From: Pogostemon cablin
Lineage: Eukaryota; Streptophyta; Magnoliopsida; Lamiales; Lamiaceae
Direction of reading: 5' to 3'
NCBI GenBank assembly: GCA_023678885.1
Contig: CM042985.1
Coordinates: forward strand, 15,416,465-15,480,464
DNA length: 64,000 bases
The translations under genes and the position numbers were made by a program. This document shows positions 1 to 10,865 of the stretch, piece by piece. The notes under the pieces were generated by a model that made no database searches, had not been told where the DNA came from, and saw only the letters and a program-made list of their open reading frames with translations. Position 1 is the first letter of the stretch. Each line of letters begins with the position of its first letter.

Positions 1-500
1 CTCAACTTTTAAAAGCCCAAAATAATTTATTTATCTTTGGCCCAAACCTTATAATATATCAGCCCCAAACTAGAATTTGTTTTTAGAGCCCAAAATCTAT
101 TTAATTATTATTAGCCCAACTAGAATTTGCTTTTAGAGCCCAAAATCTATATATTTATTTTTGGTCCAAAGTCTAACTCACTTAAATGGTTTAATCTATT
201 AATAAGCCCAGACCATCAATAGCCCCAACAATATATGTCAAAAAATAGAATAAAAAGGAGAAAGGAAGATAAGAAATAAGAAAGAGCTTCTAGAACATCC
301 AAGAGGGGGAAAGAAGAGAAAGGAAGAGGAGAAACCCTTGTGATTAAATTCTCCCATACAACTCTCATTTTAGTTGGTGTATAAGTGTGTTAAGGTAAGT
401 AATATGTCAATTAAGCTTCCTTTCTCCATGATTTTGTGATTTTGTTGGGTTTCTTCCTAGTAAAGGGAAATTCGTATGCTTCTGTTCGACCTACTTTCGA

Positions 501-803
501 CATAGCCATTGATCTTAAAAAGTTACAAACTTAATTTCTATACGTATCTAGATTCGTTAGCTTTCCGTAGCCACTTGAAACACCTCAATCCGATTTTTCT
601 ACAATTAGTTATGAATTTTTTCGTAAACTGCCTCTAGGTGATTCGCAGCCACTGTCCGAACTGATTTTGGCATATCTATTGCCCTCAGAAATTTGCAAAC
701 TCAATTTCTATATGTAGCTGAGTTTGTTAGCTTTCCGTAGCCACTTGAAACGCCTCAATCCGAGTTATATACAATTAGTTATGACTTTTTTCGTGAACTG
801 CCG
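501..803 (+). repeat. Diverged duplication inside the chromovirus-like LTR
   Basis: Two ~130-bp copies start near 501 and 671. Both contain GCTTTCCGTAGCCACTTGAA, then CCTCAATCCGA and AATTAGTTATGA. They differ by scattered substitutions, so the duplication is old. Confidence 0.8.
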
Positions 804-1425
804 CAGGCTGGAAAGTTTCAGAATTTGTTATGTCAAATTCAAATTTATTTCCTATCGTTTCGTTTGAGAAATGATATGAACCGGGTTATGCGAGACTCGG
901 AGTTGGTGTTGAGGAGTTACGAGCTGCTCTTTATTTAATATCAACTCCTATGTATATTGATTTGTATTCATTTGCTTATCTACTTTTTAGGTAAAGATCA
1001 ATCGTCGAAGGGCAAGGGAATAACTTCAGATTTCGGAGAGAGTTAATTATTTCCTTGTGAGTTGATAATTTGGGAATGCCTTCTCTTGTGGGAAGTGCGG
1101 ACCCTTGACAAGTTTGCATTCATTTTCTTTACTTGATAAGAAAATTACTTGGTGATGTGTTATGTGGTAAAGAGGCTGATTGGCTCAATTGCTCTAGGTT
1201 GAGCCTGATTGGCATGATATGGTCCATTGATTATCTTATATTATTTCATATAGAGTCCTGTCAGCCATGTATTACGGGTATTGTTTGTTTTAATTTATAG
1301 AGCCTTGCTGGCTCGATATATGATATCATTTGTTGTGAAGTATTTGAGGATTAATCTATTGATAATCTTGTGACTTGAGTTGTTATGCATTTGATGATTT
1401 ATATGCATACCTGGTACCAAGGTTA

Positions 1426-1560
1426 AATAGCCCGAATTGGTCACGGTTCGGGTGAGTTGGAGCGACATTGTTTAAGTAGCCCGAATAGTCGCGGTTTGGG
1501 TGAGTTAGAGTGACAAACTAATCGCCCGTGGCTTGGCAAACCTGGGTGAGTTAGATCTAA
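1426..1560 (+). repeat. Short tandem repeats in LTR
   Basis: Three imperfect units each contain a CCCGAAT or CCCGTGG segment followed by GGTTCGGGTGAGTT-like sequence and GAGCGAC or a variant. They lie in the middle of the chromovirus-like LTR. Confidence 0.6.
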
Positions 1561-2490
1561 CGAGGCACCTGTCCATTTGCCAAATATTGATACTCTGGAA
1601 GGTGATCGTTAGATGGATCAGTCTATTATAGGCTCAGTCAACGTCACCGGTATGGGACACGCATGTTATATATGTTTACATGTTTTATCATTTCAAGGAT
1701 CTCATTGATATTAAATTGTGGTACTTGGTATATGTTGAGAAAGAGCATTAACCTTCATTTTGTCTAGAGTAACGGTGACGGGCTCGGACTGACTCTCGAC
1801 GGAGAGCTCAGTTTGAGGAGGATATTGGCTACCCACGTGTCTTTTATGTGTTAACATGTTGTTTGAACTAAATGTGTTATTTTTTAAATGCGTATAGAGG
1901 TTTTATTTTCATTAATTTGTAAATTATGTAAGAAATACTTGATGTGGAACGCAAATGTTGGATTTTAAGTTATAAGTCTTGAACGTGAGTACATACTTCG
2001 TATAAGGGTTGGCGTGATCGGCTTATCACCTCACTGAGCTAGTGGTTTTGCTCACCCCCCACCATTCCTTTCCTTTTCAGGCGGTTGATATCTTTTGGTT
2101 GGAGGTTTATCTATCTTTTGCTCATCATTCAATCAGTGCTTGGGTACTCTTCTTTTTGTGTATAAATTGGCGGATCCATTGGCGAGATTGTATAGTTCAT
2201 ATCTAGTACCCCTTGATTTTTTTTTTACTTTCGCGATGTTATATCGCTTGTGTATATTTTCTTCAGATCGAGTTACATCATTGTATTTTGTTCCTTTGTA
2301 AATCTTTGGTGGTATGTTATGAAAATGATGTCCTCGGGTAGTACTCGTTATCATCAGTTGTTCTGTCCTACAGGTATTTGATAGCAAGCCTTACGTTTTC
2401 TATAAATTTTCGGAGTGGAGTGCACCCATTCTGTGAAATTTATGGTTAACGTGGCGGTTGTCGCGTTCTGTCTACGGTCGGGACGTGACA

Positions 2491-2739
2491 AGGTGGAGCG
2501 CTGTTATCTAAAACAACAATAGAAGTAGAAAAGTTGTTTGAAAATATCTCTATGAATTCACATGACTGGCCTACGGAAAGAGTAAGAGGCACATATGTAC
2601 TTGGCAAGGTGGCTCAGGTTGAACATCAAGTGGTGAAGCCGAATAGGGATGATGAGATTGTCTCTAGTCTAGCTAACATCAACAAGCTACTAGAGTCCCA
2701 GCAGAAGCAGATTACAGAATTGACACAAGGGGGGCCTAG
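2491..2739 (+). pseudogene. gag fragment of element A (Athila-type), part 1
   Basis: The plus strand translates to a gag C-terminal piece with WPTERVRGTY, KVAQVEHQVVK and LANINKLLESQQK. These are the same landmarks as the minus-strand gag of element B at 7230-7439. The left side is cut by the chromovirus-like LTR at 2490. The right side is cut by element B at 2740, where the sequence ends in CCTAG. The gag resumes at 23807. The ORF that appears to continue to 2821 reads into B's LTR and is an artefact of the junction. Confidence 0.85.
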
Positions 2740-4359
2740 TGATGAGCATTTTCTTTGCACGCAAAATTATTCCCCAAGTATTAAGGATATCAATTGCATC
2801 TTATGCAAGCGATCAAGTTAAATATCGAACCCAAAAGATGAGTTATTATCAATTTAATTATTTACTAAATTAATTAAGACGAGTTGTGACAATAAAGTTG
2901 ATGTATTGAATTATTAACTACTAAACAATTAACTAAAATAACAAATAAAATAAATAAGGAACTAGGAAAATATGAAAGTGAATCAAATAGAAGAATATGT
3001 AGCTCTAGGATAATCCATTTTCACTCCTTAATTTCTCTTTCGTGTATCAATGTCCGACTCTACCTTGTGGAATATAGACGCATCACTAAGGTATGCAAAT
3101 ATACTCTATAGACACAAGTAAATATATGTGTAACACGTGTGAATAACCTTGGAGTAAGAGATATAATTTCACCTCCCTTTACAGGTACTATCAGTATCAA
3201 TTACTTTCCCTAGTAATGGTACTCTAACCCGATATGATCTTCCTTTATAGGTACTAAAAAGTTAACCTCTTTATCCTACTTATTAACTCGAATTCAATTC
3301 AATTAATAAGTATTTATATAAGATAGTTCTAATGAAGCTTCGGAGTCCCCTTACTTAGAATCATAACATGAAATCCTGTTCAGCAGTGAACGAGCTCAAT
3401 CAACCACCAAGATATATATTCAGACTCTATATAACAGTTGAAGATGCAAAAATGACCATGAATATGGATTAAAAACGCATAGTCATATATAAAATAAATC
3501 CACAAGTAATGTTGTATGGAGTATACACACACGAAAGTTCAATTAATTCATAAAAACCTTCAAAACCCTACATCTACCAAAAAGATTCTAGCTCATGGTG
3601 TTGTGGGAAACACACATGGGGGTTGAATAGATCTTAAACATATGTCTGGAAAATATAAGATAAATAAGGATGCGATAAGAACCTTAGATTTGGGCGTCGT
3701 TGCGTCCTTTTCCGTCTTGAATCCTCCTCTTGGTTCTCCTCTTGATTCAACAAATGAATCTTCATAATGATGGATGGATGGATGAAAGGATGTGGATGAT
3801 GGTTGGGGTGTGATCCCCTCCTTGTGGGGTGTAGGATGATTGTGTTGTTTTTATCTGAATAATGATGTAAAATATATATAGGTATGAGAAGGAAATGAAA
3901 TAAGAAAATAAAAGATATGGGTGAATCATGGAGGATTATGTGATAAGGAGATTAATTGTGTTCCAAGAAATGGGAATTATGGGCTAATTTTCGAAAATTT
4001 TCGCCTGCAGCTGCGCGACCTCACGATTTTGAGCATAACTTCCTCGTCCAATCTCTGATTTTAGTGATTCTTGCTCCAAAATGATCCTCTCTGCCGTGGC
4101 GTCCAACCATATGTCACAACATCAGTTATGAGTTCTACACAGATGCAGAAAAATTATGAAATTTAAATGTGTTTTTTCAACATTCCTCTAACTTTGCACT
4201 TTTGATCATTTTTCCACCTAAAAAATACAATAAAACACCTCAAATGCACTTTTTTCTCAAATATATCGAATGTAAGACACTTGTACTAATTTATGATAAT
4301 AATTACCACAAAAAAGTGTTAAATTGGACGCTAGAACACGCTTATTTTCACTCTCATCA
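2740..4359 (-). repeat. Element B 3' LTR (left copy)
   Basis: It starts TGATGAGCATTTTC and ends CACTCTCATCA on the plus strand, matching 22170-23801 along its length. In element orientation it begins TGATGAGAGTG. A TATATATA run near 3875 is a possible minus-strand TATA box. Short ORFs inside are not credible genes. Confidence 0.9.
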
Positions 4360-6190
4360 ATCCCCCAAACTTACCCGTTGCTCGTCTCGAGGCAACCAAA
4401 TAACAATAATGAGAGAGAGAGAGAGAGTATGAAAATCAGTGGGGAAACAAGGACTACGACTAACATGCCTTGCACAATACAATTGTCCTCAACTTAGGTC
4501 ATGCAACTCTCATTATATGTAATAATTAATTCATAGGATACAAGATAAGACAATCACCAAAAATTCAAATGCTCCATTGACATATTCTCACGAGAAGTAT
4601 ATATCACTCGCACTCAAGTGTAAAAGATGTACACGTATGGGTTAAGGTGTTTATGCTCAAATTCACTTCAAGTGTATGTGTAACCATAAGCTTGCCTATT
4701 GTCTCAAATCTCCTTTTTCTTGTAGCTAGCAAATCATGAATAAAAAATGTCTTTTTATTTGGTTGTAATGTAGACTTTTTGGAAAAAGGTGGGAAATATA
4801 TGGATAAGAAACTCAAAACTCGGATCAATCAAGTGGCCGTCTCTCTCAATCTTTTTTTCTATCACTTTCTATTTAAGCACAACATCTCATCAAACTCTCC
4901 CATCTTTCTCCTTCAAGCACAACATTTTCTTTCTAAACTTTTTCTAACTCTTCAACTCCATCATTCTCCTTTTCTTCACTTTTCCTCCTTTTTTTTCTTT
5001 CGAGGTACCAGTTTCGGGCACTACCTCTCGCATCCTCCATATTGTACTAGATTTAAGCACTACCCTAGGGTGTTCGTTTCCATAGAGTACTAGAGCACTA
5101 CTCCAGGAATTTTCTTTTTGATCCTTAATATTCTCCATCATCATCCTTATCATCCCTCAAATCACCACTCTCTTCAATTAAGCTTTATTGGCAATCAAAA
5201 TAATGGATTTAAAAAGGCTCAAATGGGCTGACAAGGGATTTAATGAATTCAGATAAAGTATATAGGAACAAATAGGTTATAGATGGCCTAATATCATTTC
5301 CATAATCCGAAAGACTAATCTTGAATATTCAAGGAGACTCCAGCAAGTTCTAGAATACACGCACAAGAACGATACTCACCAGAAAAGAAATATCATATGA
5401 TTATGTTCATGAATACAGCTCAAAATCTCACATGGGTTTTTAACAAGTAATAGAGTACTTTTCATGTTAAGTAATATCCCACAAGTACACATAGAACTTA
5501 ATATCACAATATAACTCAAGTACACTTTCTTCATTAATTTCAAAGGCATATGAATTGTAAGCACAATTAAAAATATCACAAAATCAAGATCTCAATTCTT
5601 CCACTCCTACTAATTAAAAGAACACATAAAAAATTAGAATAAAGAAACGAGGGCACTTGATTTCTTCTTTAACATATTCACGAGCTTCTCGAGTTGTTCA
5701 ACTTGGTCAGGTCAAGCCTCAGTGTAGAACTCGTCTGCCCCCCCTCTTTTACCTTTTTCCTATCATCAAAACTCAAACACATTCATCATCACAGGATTCA
5801 TCAATAATAAAATAGGAGATACCAGAAAAATAAAAAAGATGAAAATTTTAAAACTCAATCACTAATACTAGGGAACACAAAAAAAAAACAACACCCAAAA
5901 TATTAGGTAAGTTGCAAAAAATCGACATACCTAACAAACAAACAACTAACAAACGGAATAATTATACCCTTAGTGCTTATAAGATGAGGTAAGTACATCA
6001 CACCCTCCAAATTTAGTAAAAACGTAAGTCAAAACTAAGTTTGCAAAGGGATGTATTGTCGAAGTGTGAGAACCTTAAATATAATAACTCTTCACTCACA
6101 AAAAAGAAATAATAAAGCAATAAAATGAAAGGGACAAGCCCCAATAGGCGCTCATGTTTAATGTCAAAGAGTCACGACGGAATACCGCCT
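4360..6190 (-). other. Element B 3' non-coding region with polypurine tract
   Basis: Directly inside the left LTR, the minus strand reads GGGTAAGTTTGGGGGAT (plus 4360-4376), a polypurine tract in the expected place. A GA microsatellite lies at about 4409-4427. The rest is AT-rich, without a credible coding frame. It aligns by eye with the non-coding tail of element A (33670-34700), including the unit around ACATGAGCGCC near 6150. Confidence 0.7.
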
Positions 6191-6196
6191 TTTGAA

Positions 6197-6457
6197 CTAC
6201 TGGATCAGATGGCGGTCTTCTCGCATCCTCACCTTCATGTACTTTCTTTCCCTCTTCTTGTCTAAACTTAGCACCTCACCTTTCTTGGTCACAAAAATAT
6301 GATCCTCAGAATTTCCTTCCTCACATGATCGTCTAGTCTCCTCCTTGTCAATCTTCCACTCAAATTCAGAATCATCAGTCCTATTAAAATCAAGATTAAG
6401 CAAGTTAGAAATCACTTCTATGCTCTTGCATGATTGAGTCTCCATGGGCATCTTCAT
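6197..6457 (-). pseudogene. Element B: C-terminal end of gag-pro
   Basis: The 86-residue reading frame contains METQSCKSIEV, SEFEWKIDKEE and KVRMREDRHLIQ. It is nearly the same as the segment following the protease domain in element A (33535-33790), and also matches the end of the intact frame at 51885 (SELNWKLDK, FKVRMRGE). No protease active-site motif is readable in B upstream of this piece, so the polyprotein is broken or internally deleted. Known family context: Athila-type gag-pro. Confidence 0.75.
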
Positions 6458-6928
6458 TGCTTGAATTCTTGACTCGGACGACTGATTGAATGGACCTCCT
6501 GGGCATGACTGTGTAGAAACGGGAGCTGAATGGGGTCATTCGACCACTGATTGACCAGAATGGTCTAGTTGAGTAAGGTGAAACTGGTCGAGCAAGGTCC
6601 CTATAATCGGAATATGACTGTTTAGCTCTATAGGTGGCCGCTCGACCTCAGCTCGACTAGAATGGTCTGATCGAGCGGGATCTTCTTAGTCGAGCGAGGT
6701 CCCAGTAAACTAATTAATATTTTTCAGCCCTACAGTGTGTTGCTCGATCGTTACATGACCAAAGGATTTGATTGAGTGGTGGTCGAGCGGGGAATCTAAA
6801 AATAGTGCATTATTTTTCTGTTTTGAAACGTGTTGCTCGACCGTTGCTGGACCAAATGGTTTGATCGAGCTATGGTTGAGCGGGCTTATTTTCTCTCTTT
6901 TTTTGCCCTTCGGCATCATCAAACCTTC
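6458..6928 (-). other. Element B inter-domain segment rich in TCGAGC/GCTCGA motifs
   Basis: No open frame. GGTCGAG and CTCGACC motifs recur in both orientations, several around TGGTC or GACCA, giving imperfect hairpins. The same segment occurs between gag and protease in element A (32390-32760) and as a fragment at 46860-47300. Confidence 0.6.
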
Positions 6929-8005
6929 TTACTGCGTTCCTGAACTTAACGTGATGGATTTGCACTCTTTCATGTTCGTTATGCCTTGAGACGGGAATAT
7001 TTCTTTTTCCAAAGTTTGTGTAAATTGATTTACGTTCCCAGCCATCTGCCCCATAATCAAAGTAAGGTCCTTCAACTGCTTAGATAAATCTGCATGATTA
7101 GCATTCATAGTAGCCTCAAGACGATCAACTCTTGCATCATTCTTAGCTATGTATCGATTGAATGTATCTTCAACACTCTTCACTTCTTGCTGCTGGATAC
7201 TAGGCCCCCCTTTGTGTCAACTCTATAATCTACTTCTGCTGGGACTCTAGTAGCTTGTTGATGTTAGCTAGACTAGAGACAATCTCACCATCCCTATTCA
7301 ACTTCACCACTTGATGTTCAACCTGAGCCACCTTACCTAGTACATAAGATCCTCTTACTCTTTCCGTAGGCCAATCACGTGAATTCATAGAGATGTCTTC
7401 AAATAACTTTTTTGCTTCAAGTGTTGCCTTAGATAACATTGCTCCATCTGATTATGCATCAATAAGAATACGTGACTCACAATCCAAACCATAGTAGAAG
7501 ATACTTATGTATTGAGCCTTAAACATCCCATGTTGTGGGCACATACTAAGCATGTCTTTAAACTGTTCCACGCCTTATGAAATTTATCACCCTAATTCAT
7601 AATAAATTGGGTGATCTCTTACTTCATTCTAAACACGTTAGAGGGCGGCATGTATCTCTCTAAGAACTTCTGCTGCAGTTGGTCCCATGTAGTGCAGTCT
7701 ATGGCATCAAGAGTCTCATACCAATCTTCTGCCTAATCAATCAGAGAGAAATTGAATAGGACGATCCGCCTAGCATTGTCATGAGCTCCAGCACCCTTCT
7801 GAGTGTTAGCATAATCAAGGAATCTTCTGAGATGCTTAGCATAACCAAGGAATCTTCTGAGATGCTGATATGGATTTTCAAAGCAACCTCCAGAAAAAGA
7901 ATTTTTCTCTACTATGTTGATAAGTGCGGGATGTATATCAAAATCATCAACTTCCTCCCTTGCTCCTATCAACCATGTTGACATTCCCATCGTATTTAAA
8001 AATTT
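6929..8005 (-). pseudogene. Element B gag, broken by stops and frameshifts and by the Tat insertion
   Basis: Reading the minus strand from 8005 down: HPALINIVEKNSF and ENPYQHLRRFL (capsid start, with an internal repeat of HLRRFL), then KGAGAHDNARRIVLFNFSL. A stop-riddled stretch follows (7730-7440), then WPTERVRGSYVLGKVAQ (7439-7230) and SVEDTFNRYIAKNDARVDRL (7183-6929). This order is the Athila-type gag seen intact at 49043-50149. At least three frame breaks prevent translation. The N-terminal coding part continues on the far side of the Tat insertion (21967-22140). Confidence 0.85.
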
Positions 8006-8010
8006 CACGT

Positions 8011-9083
8011 TGTAACAACAAATATTGTATTTATTAAATAATAAACACAAAAGAAATTACAATGATAATCCGAGATGGATTAAACTTGAGAATTGAAGTA
8101 AACAGCTTCTATTTGTCCTCTGATTCCTCTCTTGAGTTGATTTCTTGACTTTTTCAACTTTCGGAGCCGGATCTTCGGATGGAGCTTGTCCGAGCTTGGG
8201 ATTGTCTTGAAGCTTTAAAACGTTTATCCGGAGGCGTCGAGCCTTTGTTCGGATCAAACGTTGACTTGAATTTTTGTCGTGAAGTATGCCGCTCAATTTG
8301 GTAGAACGTTGACTTCACGGAGACTGCTGGATGAATTTGATAAAGAACACCGGATCAAAGAGGCTTAGCACCTTGGTCTTTGATCGGATGTGATTCTTGA
8401 CTTGAATATATCTTGAACTTGACTTGAAGATCTTGAGCTTGGGCTTGGATCTTGATCTTGCTCTTCACTTGAATCTTCGCTTGATCTTGATCTTCAGAAT
8501 TCTTCACTTGACTTGATCGAACTTGATTTTCACTTGAATCTTCAGAGTTCTTCAGGTCTTCAGGATTTTCAGAGTGTTTTGAATGAGGACTGAAGGTCCT
8601 TATTTATAGGTAGAGAAAATAACCACTTAGGAGATATTTTCTCCTTCAAAAGATATGTTGGGCTTTAAGCCTGCTGGACCGGATACGGGCCTATTTAATT
8701 TAATTAAACCCGTAGGATTTAACCTGGGCCTAATTAATTTAACTAGGCCTGCTGGACTTGATTTGCTGGGCTCGTTTGACTTGAATCAGGCCCACATGAT
8801 TTATTTCTTGGGCTTATCGATCTGGGCCAGGCTCACATGATTTATTTCTTGGGTTTATTGATTTGAGTCAGGCTCTCTTGATTTGAATAGAGCCCACTTG
8901 ACTTGAATTGAGCCCACTTGACTTGAATTTGGGCCCAAATAATTATATTAATTATCAATTATTTATTTATTTATTTCAAGAATTAATTTATTTAAATTCC
9001 TTAATAAATAAATATTTAATCAATATTTCATATATTTTCCTTTGCATTTATATTTATTAGGCAATAAATTTTAATTGCCTACA
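8011..9083 (-). repeat. Tat element 3' LTR (left copy)
   Basis: TGTAACAACAAATATTG begins it and AATTGCCTACA ends it on the plus strand. It is 1073 bp and identical to 20889-21961. It contains the same TATTTATA (minus TATAAATA) at 8601-8608. Plant-type GGGCC/AGCCC motifs repeat at 8650-8940. The 79- and 61-residue ORFs recur in both LTRs simply because the LTRs are identical. Confidence 0.97.
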
Positions 9084-9095
9084 AATGCCCCCTTG
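9084..9095 (-). other. Tat polypurine tract
   Basis: On the minus strand GCAAGGGGGCAT lies directly upstream of the 3' LTR start (TGTAGGCAATT), in the position expected for plus-strand priming. Confidence 0.75.
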
Positions 9096-9311
9096 CATTT
9101 TGTTCACTAAAATTTTCTTTGAAGTGGACAAATTGCAATACTCACATATCTTTTTTCTTCCTCTTTTTTTTTTAGCCTGGCTAATCCTTGAATTGGGCTT
9201 TCAATTTCTTTCTTGGCCCATATCCTCCTTGAGCCTTTCCTTTCAATACTGAAAATAGATAAAACAAATATTTCCTTCAGATTATCTCAAAATACTCACG
9301 TAATCCTTGCA

Positions 9312-9388
9312 AGAGTTATCCACATGATCATATAATCTTTAGAAGAGTTATCTATATGATCATATAATCTTTAGAAGAGTTATCCACA
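9312..9388 (+). repeat. 32-bp tandem repeat, about 2.4 copies
   Basis: AGAGTTATCC, then (C/T)A(C/T)ATGATCATATAATC and TTTAGA, repeats at 9312, 9344 and partly 9376. It lies just upstream of the plus-strand TATA box of the antisense gene, where duplicated upstream elements could matter. Confidence 0.85.
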
Positions 9389-9402
9389 GGAAATATCATC
9401 TC

Positions 9403-9409
9403 TATATAA
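9403..9409 (+). promoter_or_regulatory. Candidate TATA box of the antisense plant-mobile-domain gene
   Basis: CTCTATATAAGAAG at 9400-9413 is a good plant TATA context. About 30 bases downstream a leader begins, followed by possible 5' splice sites CCAAG/GTAAGCTT at 9531/9532 and 9658/9659. An acceptor TTTGGCAG ends at 10848, just before the coding frame. A spliced 5' leader with a 1.2-1.3-kb first intron is therefore plausible. This is inference; transcript data are absent. Confidence 0.45.
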
Positions 9410-9787
9410 GAAGTGTTCTTGCTTTGACACACTATAGCCTCTGATTTACAATTTAATTTTCTTTCTGCAGATTTTCTTCCAAGGATTTATCACAATTGCA
9501 ATATCAACCCTCACGCCATAACCATACCAAGGTAAGCTTCACATACAGTAACTTCTTTTTCCTCTGTTCTTACTTGCTTTGTATGGTGGATCCTTTTCTT
9601 GTTTCCTTTCTCTCCCCTTTTCAAAACTGCTTACTTGTCTTCACATAATCAAACCAAGGTAAGCTTGTATCTTGCCCGTTCTATTCCTTGTTTCCCTTTC
9701 TTTTTTTTCCACGAAGAGAAGAGAAGAGAAGACTTTAACGTACCCGGGAAGCCAAGATCAGTGACGTCGAGGTAGAGAGCGGTCGAC

Positions 9788-9888
9788 GGCGGATCACCCA
9801 TGGTGGTTGCTTGTCGGGCTCATACCGCGAGGTGAAAAGCAATCAACGGCGGACCACCCATGGTGGTTGCTTGTTGGGCTCTCATCTC
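9788..9888. repeat. Short duplication in captured GC-rich block
   Basis: Two near-identical ~37-bp copies, each with ACCCATGGTGGTTGCTTGT and a following GGGCTC, start at about 9789 and 9851. They lie just 3' of the exonuclease fragment on the minus strand. Confidence 0.75.
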
Positions 9889-9921
9889 CGACAATATTGA
9901 GACGTGATGAGTGGAATTCGC

Positions 9922-10141
9922 CACGGCCGACGCACAGCTGTAGAGCTGCCACGGGGCTGTTGTTGCGGTTGAAGGAAGGGCGCCACTCGACGTCGAGGCC
10001 GACGATCAGGTTGTGGAGGCGATGTCGACGGATGCCCTTGATGCTAGAGATCCACTGGGTGGCGATGCTCGGGTGACAGGCGACGGTTGTGAAGACGGAG
10101 TCGCCGAAGAAGGTGATGGGCAGCGGCACAATGGGTGGCAT
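9922..10141 (-). pseudogene. Captured N-terminal fragment of a Werner-like (WEX) DEDD 3'-5' exonuclease gene
   Basis: From the ATG at 10141 the minus strand reads a GC-rich frame with FFGDSVFTTVA, ATQWISSI, then LIVGLDVEWRPSFNRNNSP and VAALQLCVGR. The D-x-E of LDVEW is exonuclease motif I of the DEDD family, and the order matches the start of plant Werner-syndrome-like exonucleases. The match stops after CVGR near 9926. Motifs II and III are absent, so no enzyme can be made. It lies in the sense direction of the retrotransposon and antisense to the plant-mobile-domain gene, within that gene's proposed first intron. GC content is far above the flanks, which points to capture of a host gene piece. 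Confidence 0.8.
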
Positions 10142-10500
10142 GCGGCGGCTGCGGCTGCGGCTGCTTGGTGAGGAGGGCTGGAGGCGCGACGACCCGACGC
10201 AGCTGAAGGACGGCGTGCGGCGGTTGCGGCTGCTTGGTGAGGAGTGATCTTAACGATGCTTCGGCGCCACTCAGCGATGGCACCGCCGCGCGCGCGTGTT
10301 GAGCTCTGGTGGGCAGCCGCGAGGGAGGTCTCAGCAGCGGCAGCTGGGCGATCTTCGACAGCGGCGGCTGGGCGGTGATGGAGGGAGCCGCGCACGGTGA
10401 TGGAGGGCTGGAGGCACGACGACCCGACGCAGCGAAGGACGGCGTGCGGCGGCGCGATGGGCGTGACGAGCGAATTCTGGCGAAGCTCAAAGAAGCTCTC
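10142..10500 (-). other. GC-rich, internally duplicated upstream part of the captured block
   Basis: The GC-rich segment contains repeats of GGCTGGAGGC(G/A)CGACGACC and of CGGCTGCTTGGTGAGGAG (about 10160-10240 and 10400-10450). Several overlapping frames are open on both strands only because stops are rare in such DNA, with Ala/Pro/Arg-rich low-complexity translations. It probably represents the 5' part of the captured exonuclease locus, rearranged by duplication. I do not call a protein here. Confidence 0.5.
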
Positions 10501-10865
10501 GGCTTTGAAGAAGAATCCCTTTTCTCCTCTATTTTGACTTATCCCTCCAATTTTGACTTACTTAGCCCAACAAGCCTTAATTTAATTTGGGCCCATTTAA
10601 TGGGCTCAATTTTGCTTCCCCAACAACCTTAATTTAATTTAGGCCCATCTTCTTTTGAACTTGGGTCCAAAATTTTAATTTCTTCATTCACAACCACTTG
10701 GGCTTTATTTTCCTATGTTTAATTTACAACTTTGGTTTCAACAATTAATCGATCTCATAAATTTGTTTTGGGCCTTTTAATCCATAAACTTAAATTATAC
10801 ACATCTTCCCATCCTCTCATCTCTAATATTCCCTTGTTTATTTGGCAGCTAACTCAACTTTCAGC

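Larger units (their letters stand above)
1..2490 (+). mobile_element. Chromovirus-like (Tekay/Del type) LTR, left end outside window
   Basis: The block ends in GGTCGGGACGTGACA at 2476-2490, a CA terminus typical of these LTRs, and the next base belongs to an unrelated gag coding sequence. No TG start is visible, so the LTR begins before the window. Internal hallmarks are repeated AGCCC runs (1-240), a duplicated ~135-bp segment and a triplicated CCCGAAT/GGGTGAGTT unit. No primer site or gag follows on the right, so it is a solo LTR or the 3' LTR of an element lying to the left. The short ORFs in it do not resemble proteins. The family name rests on general LTR appearance only. Confidence 0.6.

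Noticed and set aside
2095..2387. Overlapping ORFs on both strands (68 and 84 residues)
   Set aside because: Located in the chromovirus-like LTR, with no motif and no conservation evidence.
5376..5579. 67-residue minus ORF with hydrophobic residues
   Set aside because: Lies in the non-coding tail of element B; element A's equivalent region has no matching open frame.
8057..8296. 79-residue minus ORF, repeated identically at 20935-21174
   Set aside because: It lies inside both identical LTRs; repetition reflects LTR identity, and the translation resembles no protein.
10006..10490. Two overlapping minus ORFs (129 and 148 residues) in the GC-rich block
   Set aside because: Ala/Pro/Arg-rich low complexity with open frames on both strands. 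Only the exonuclease frame at 9922-10141 shows family motifs.
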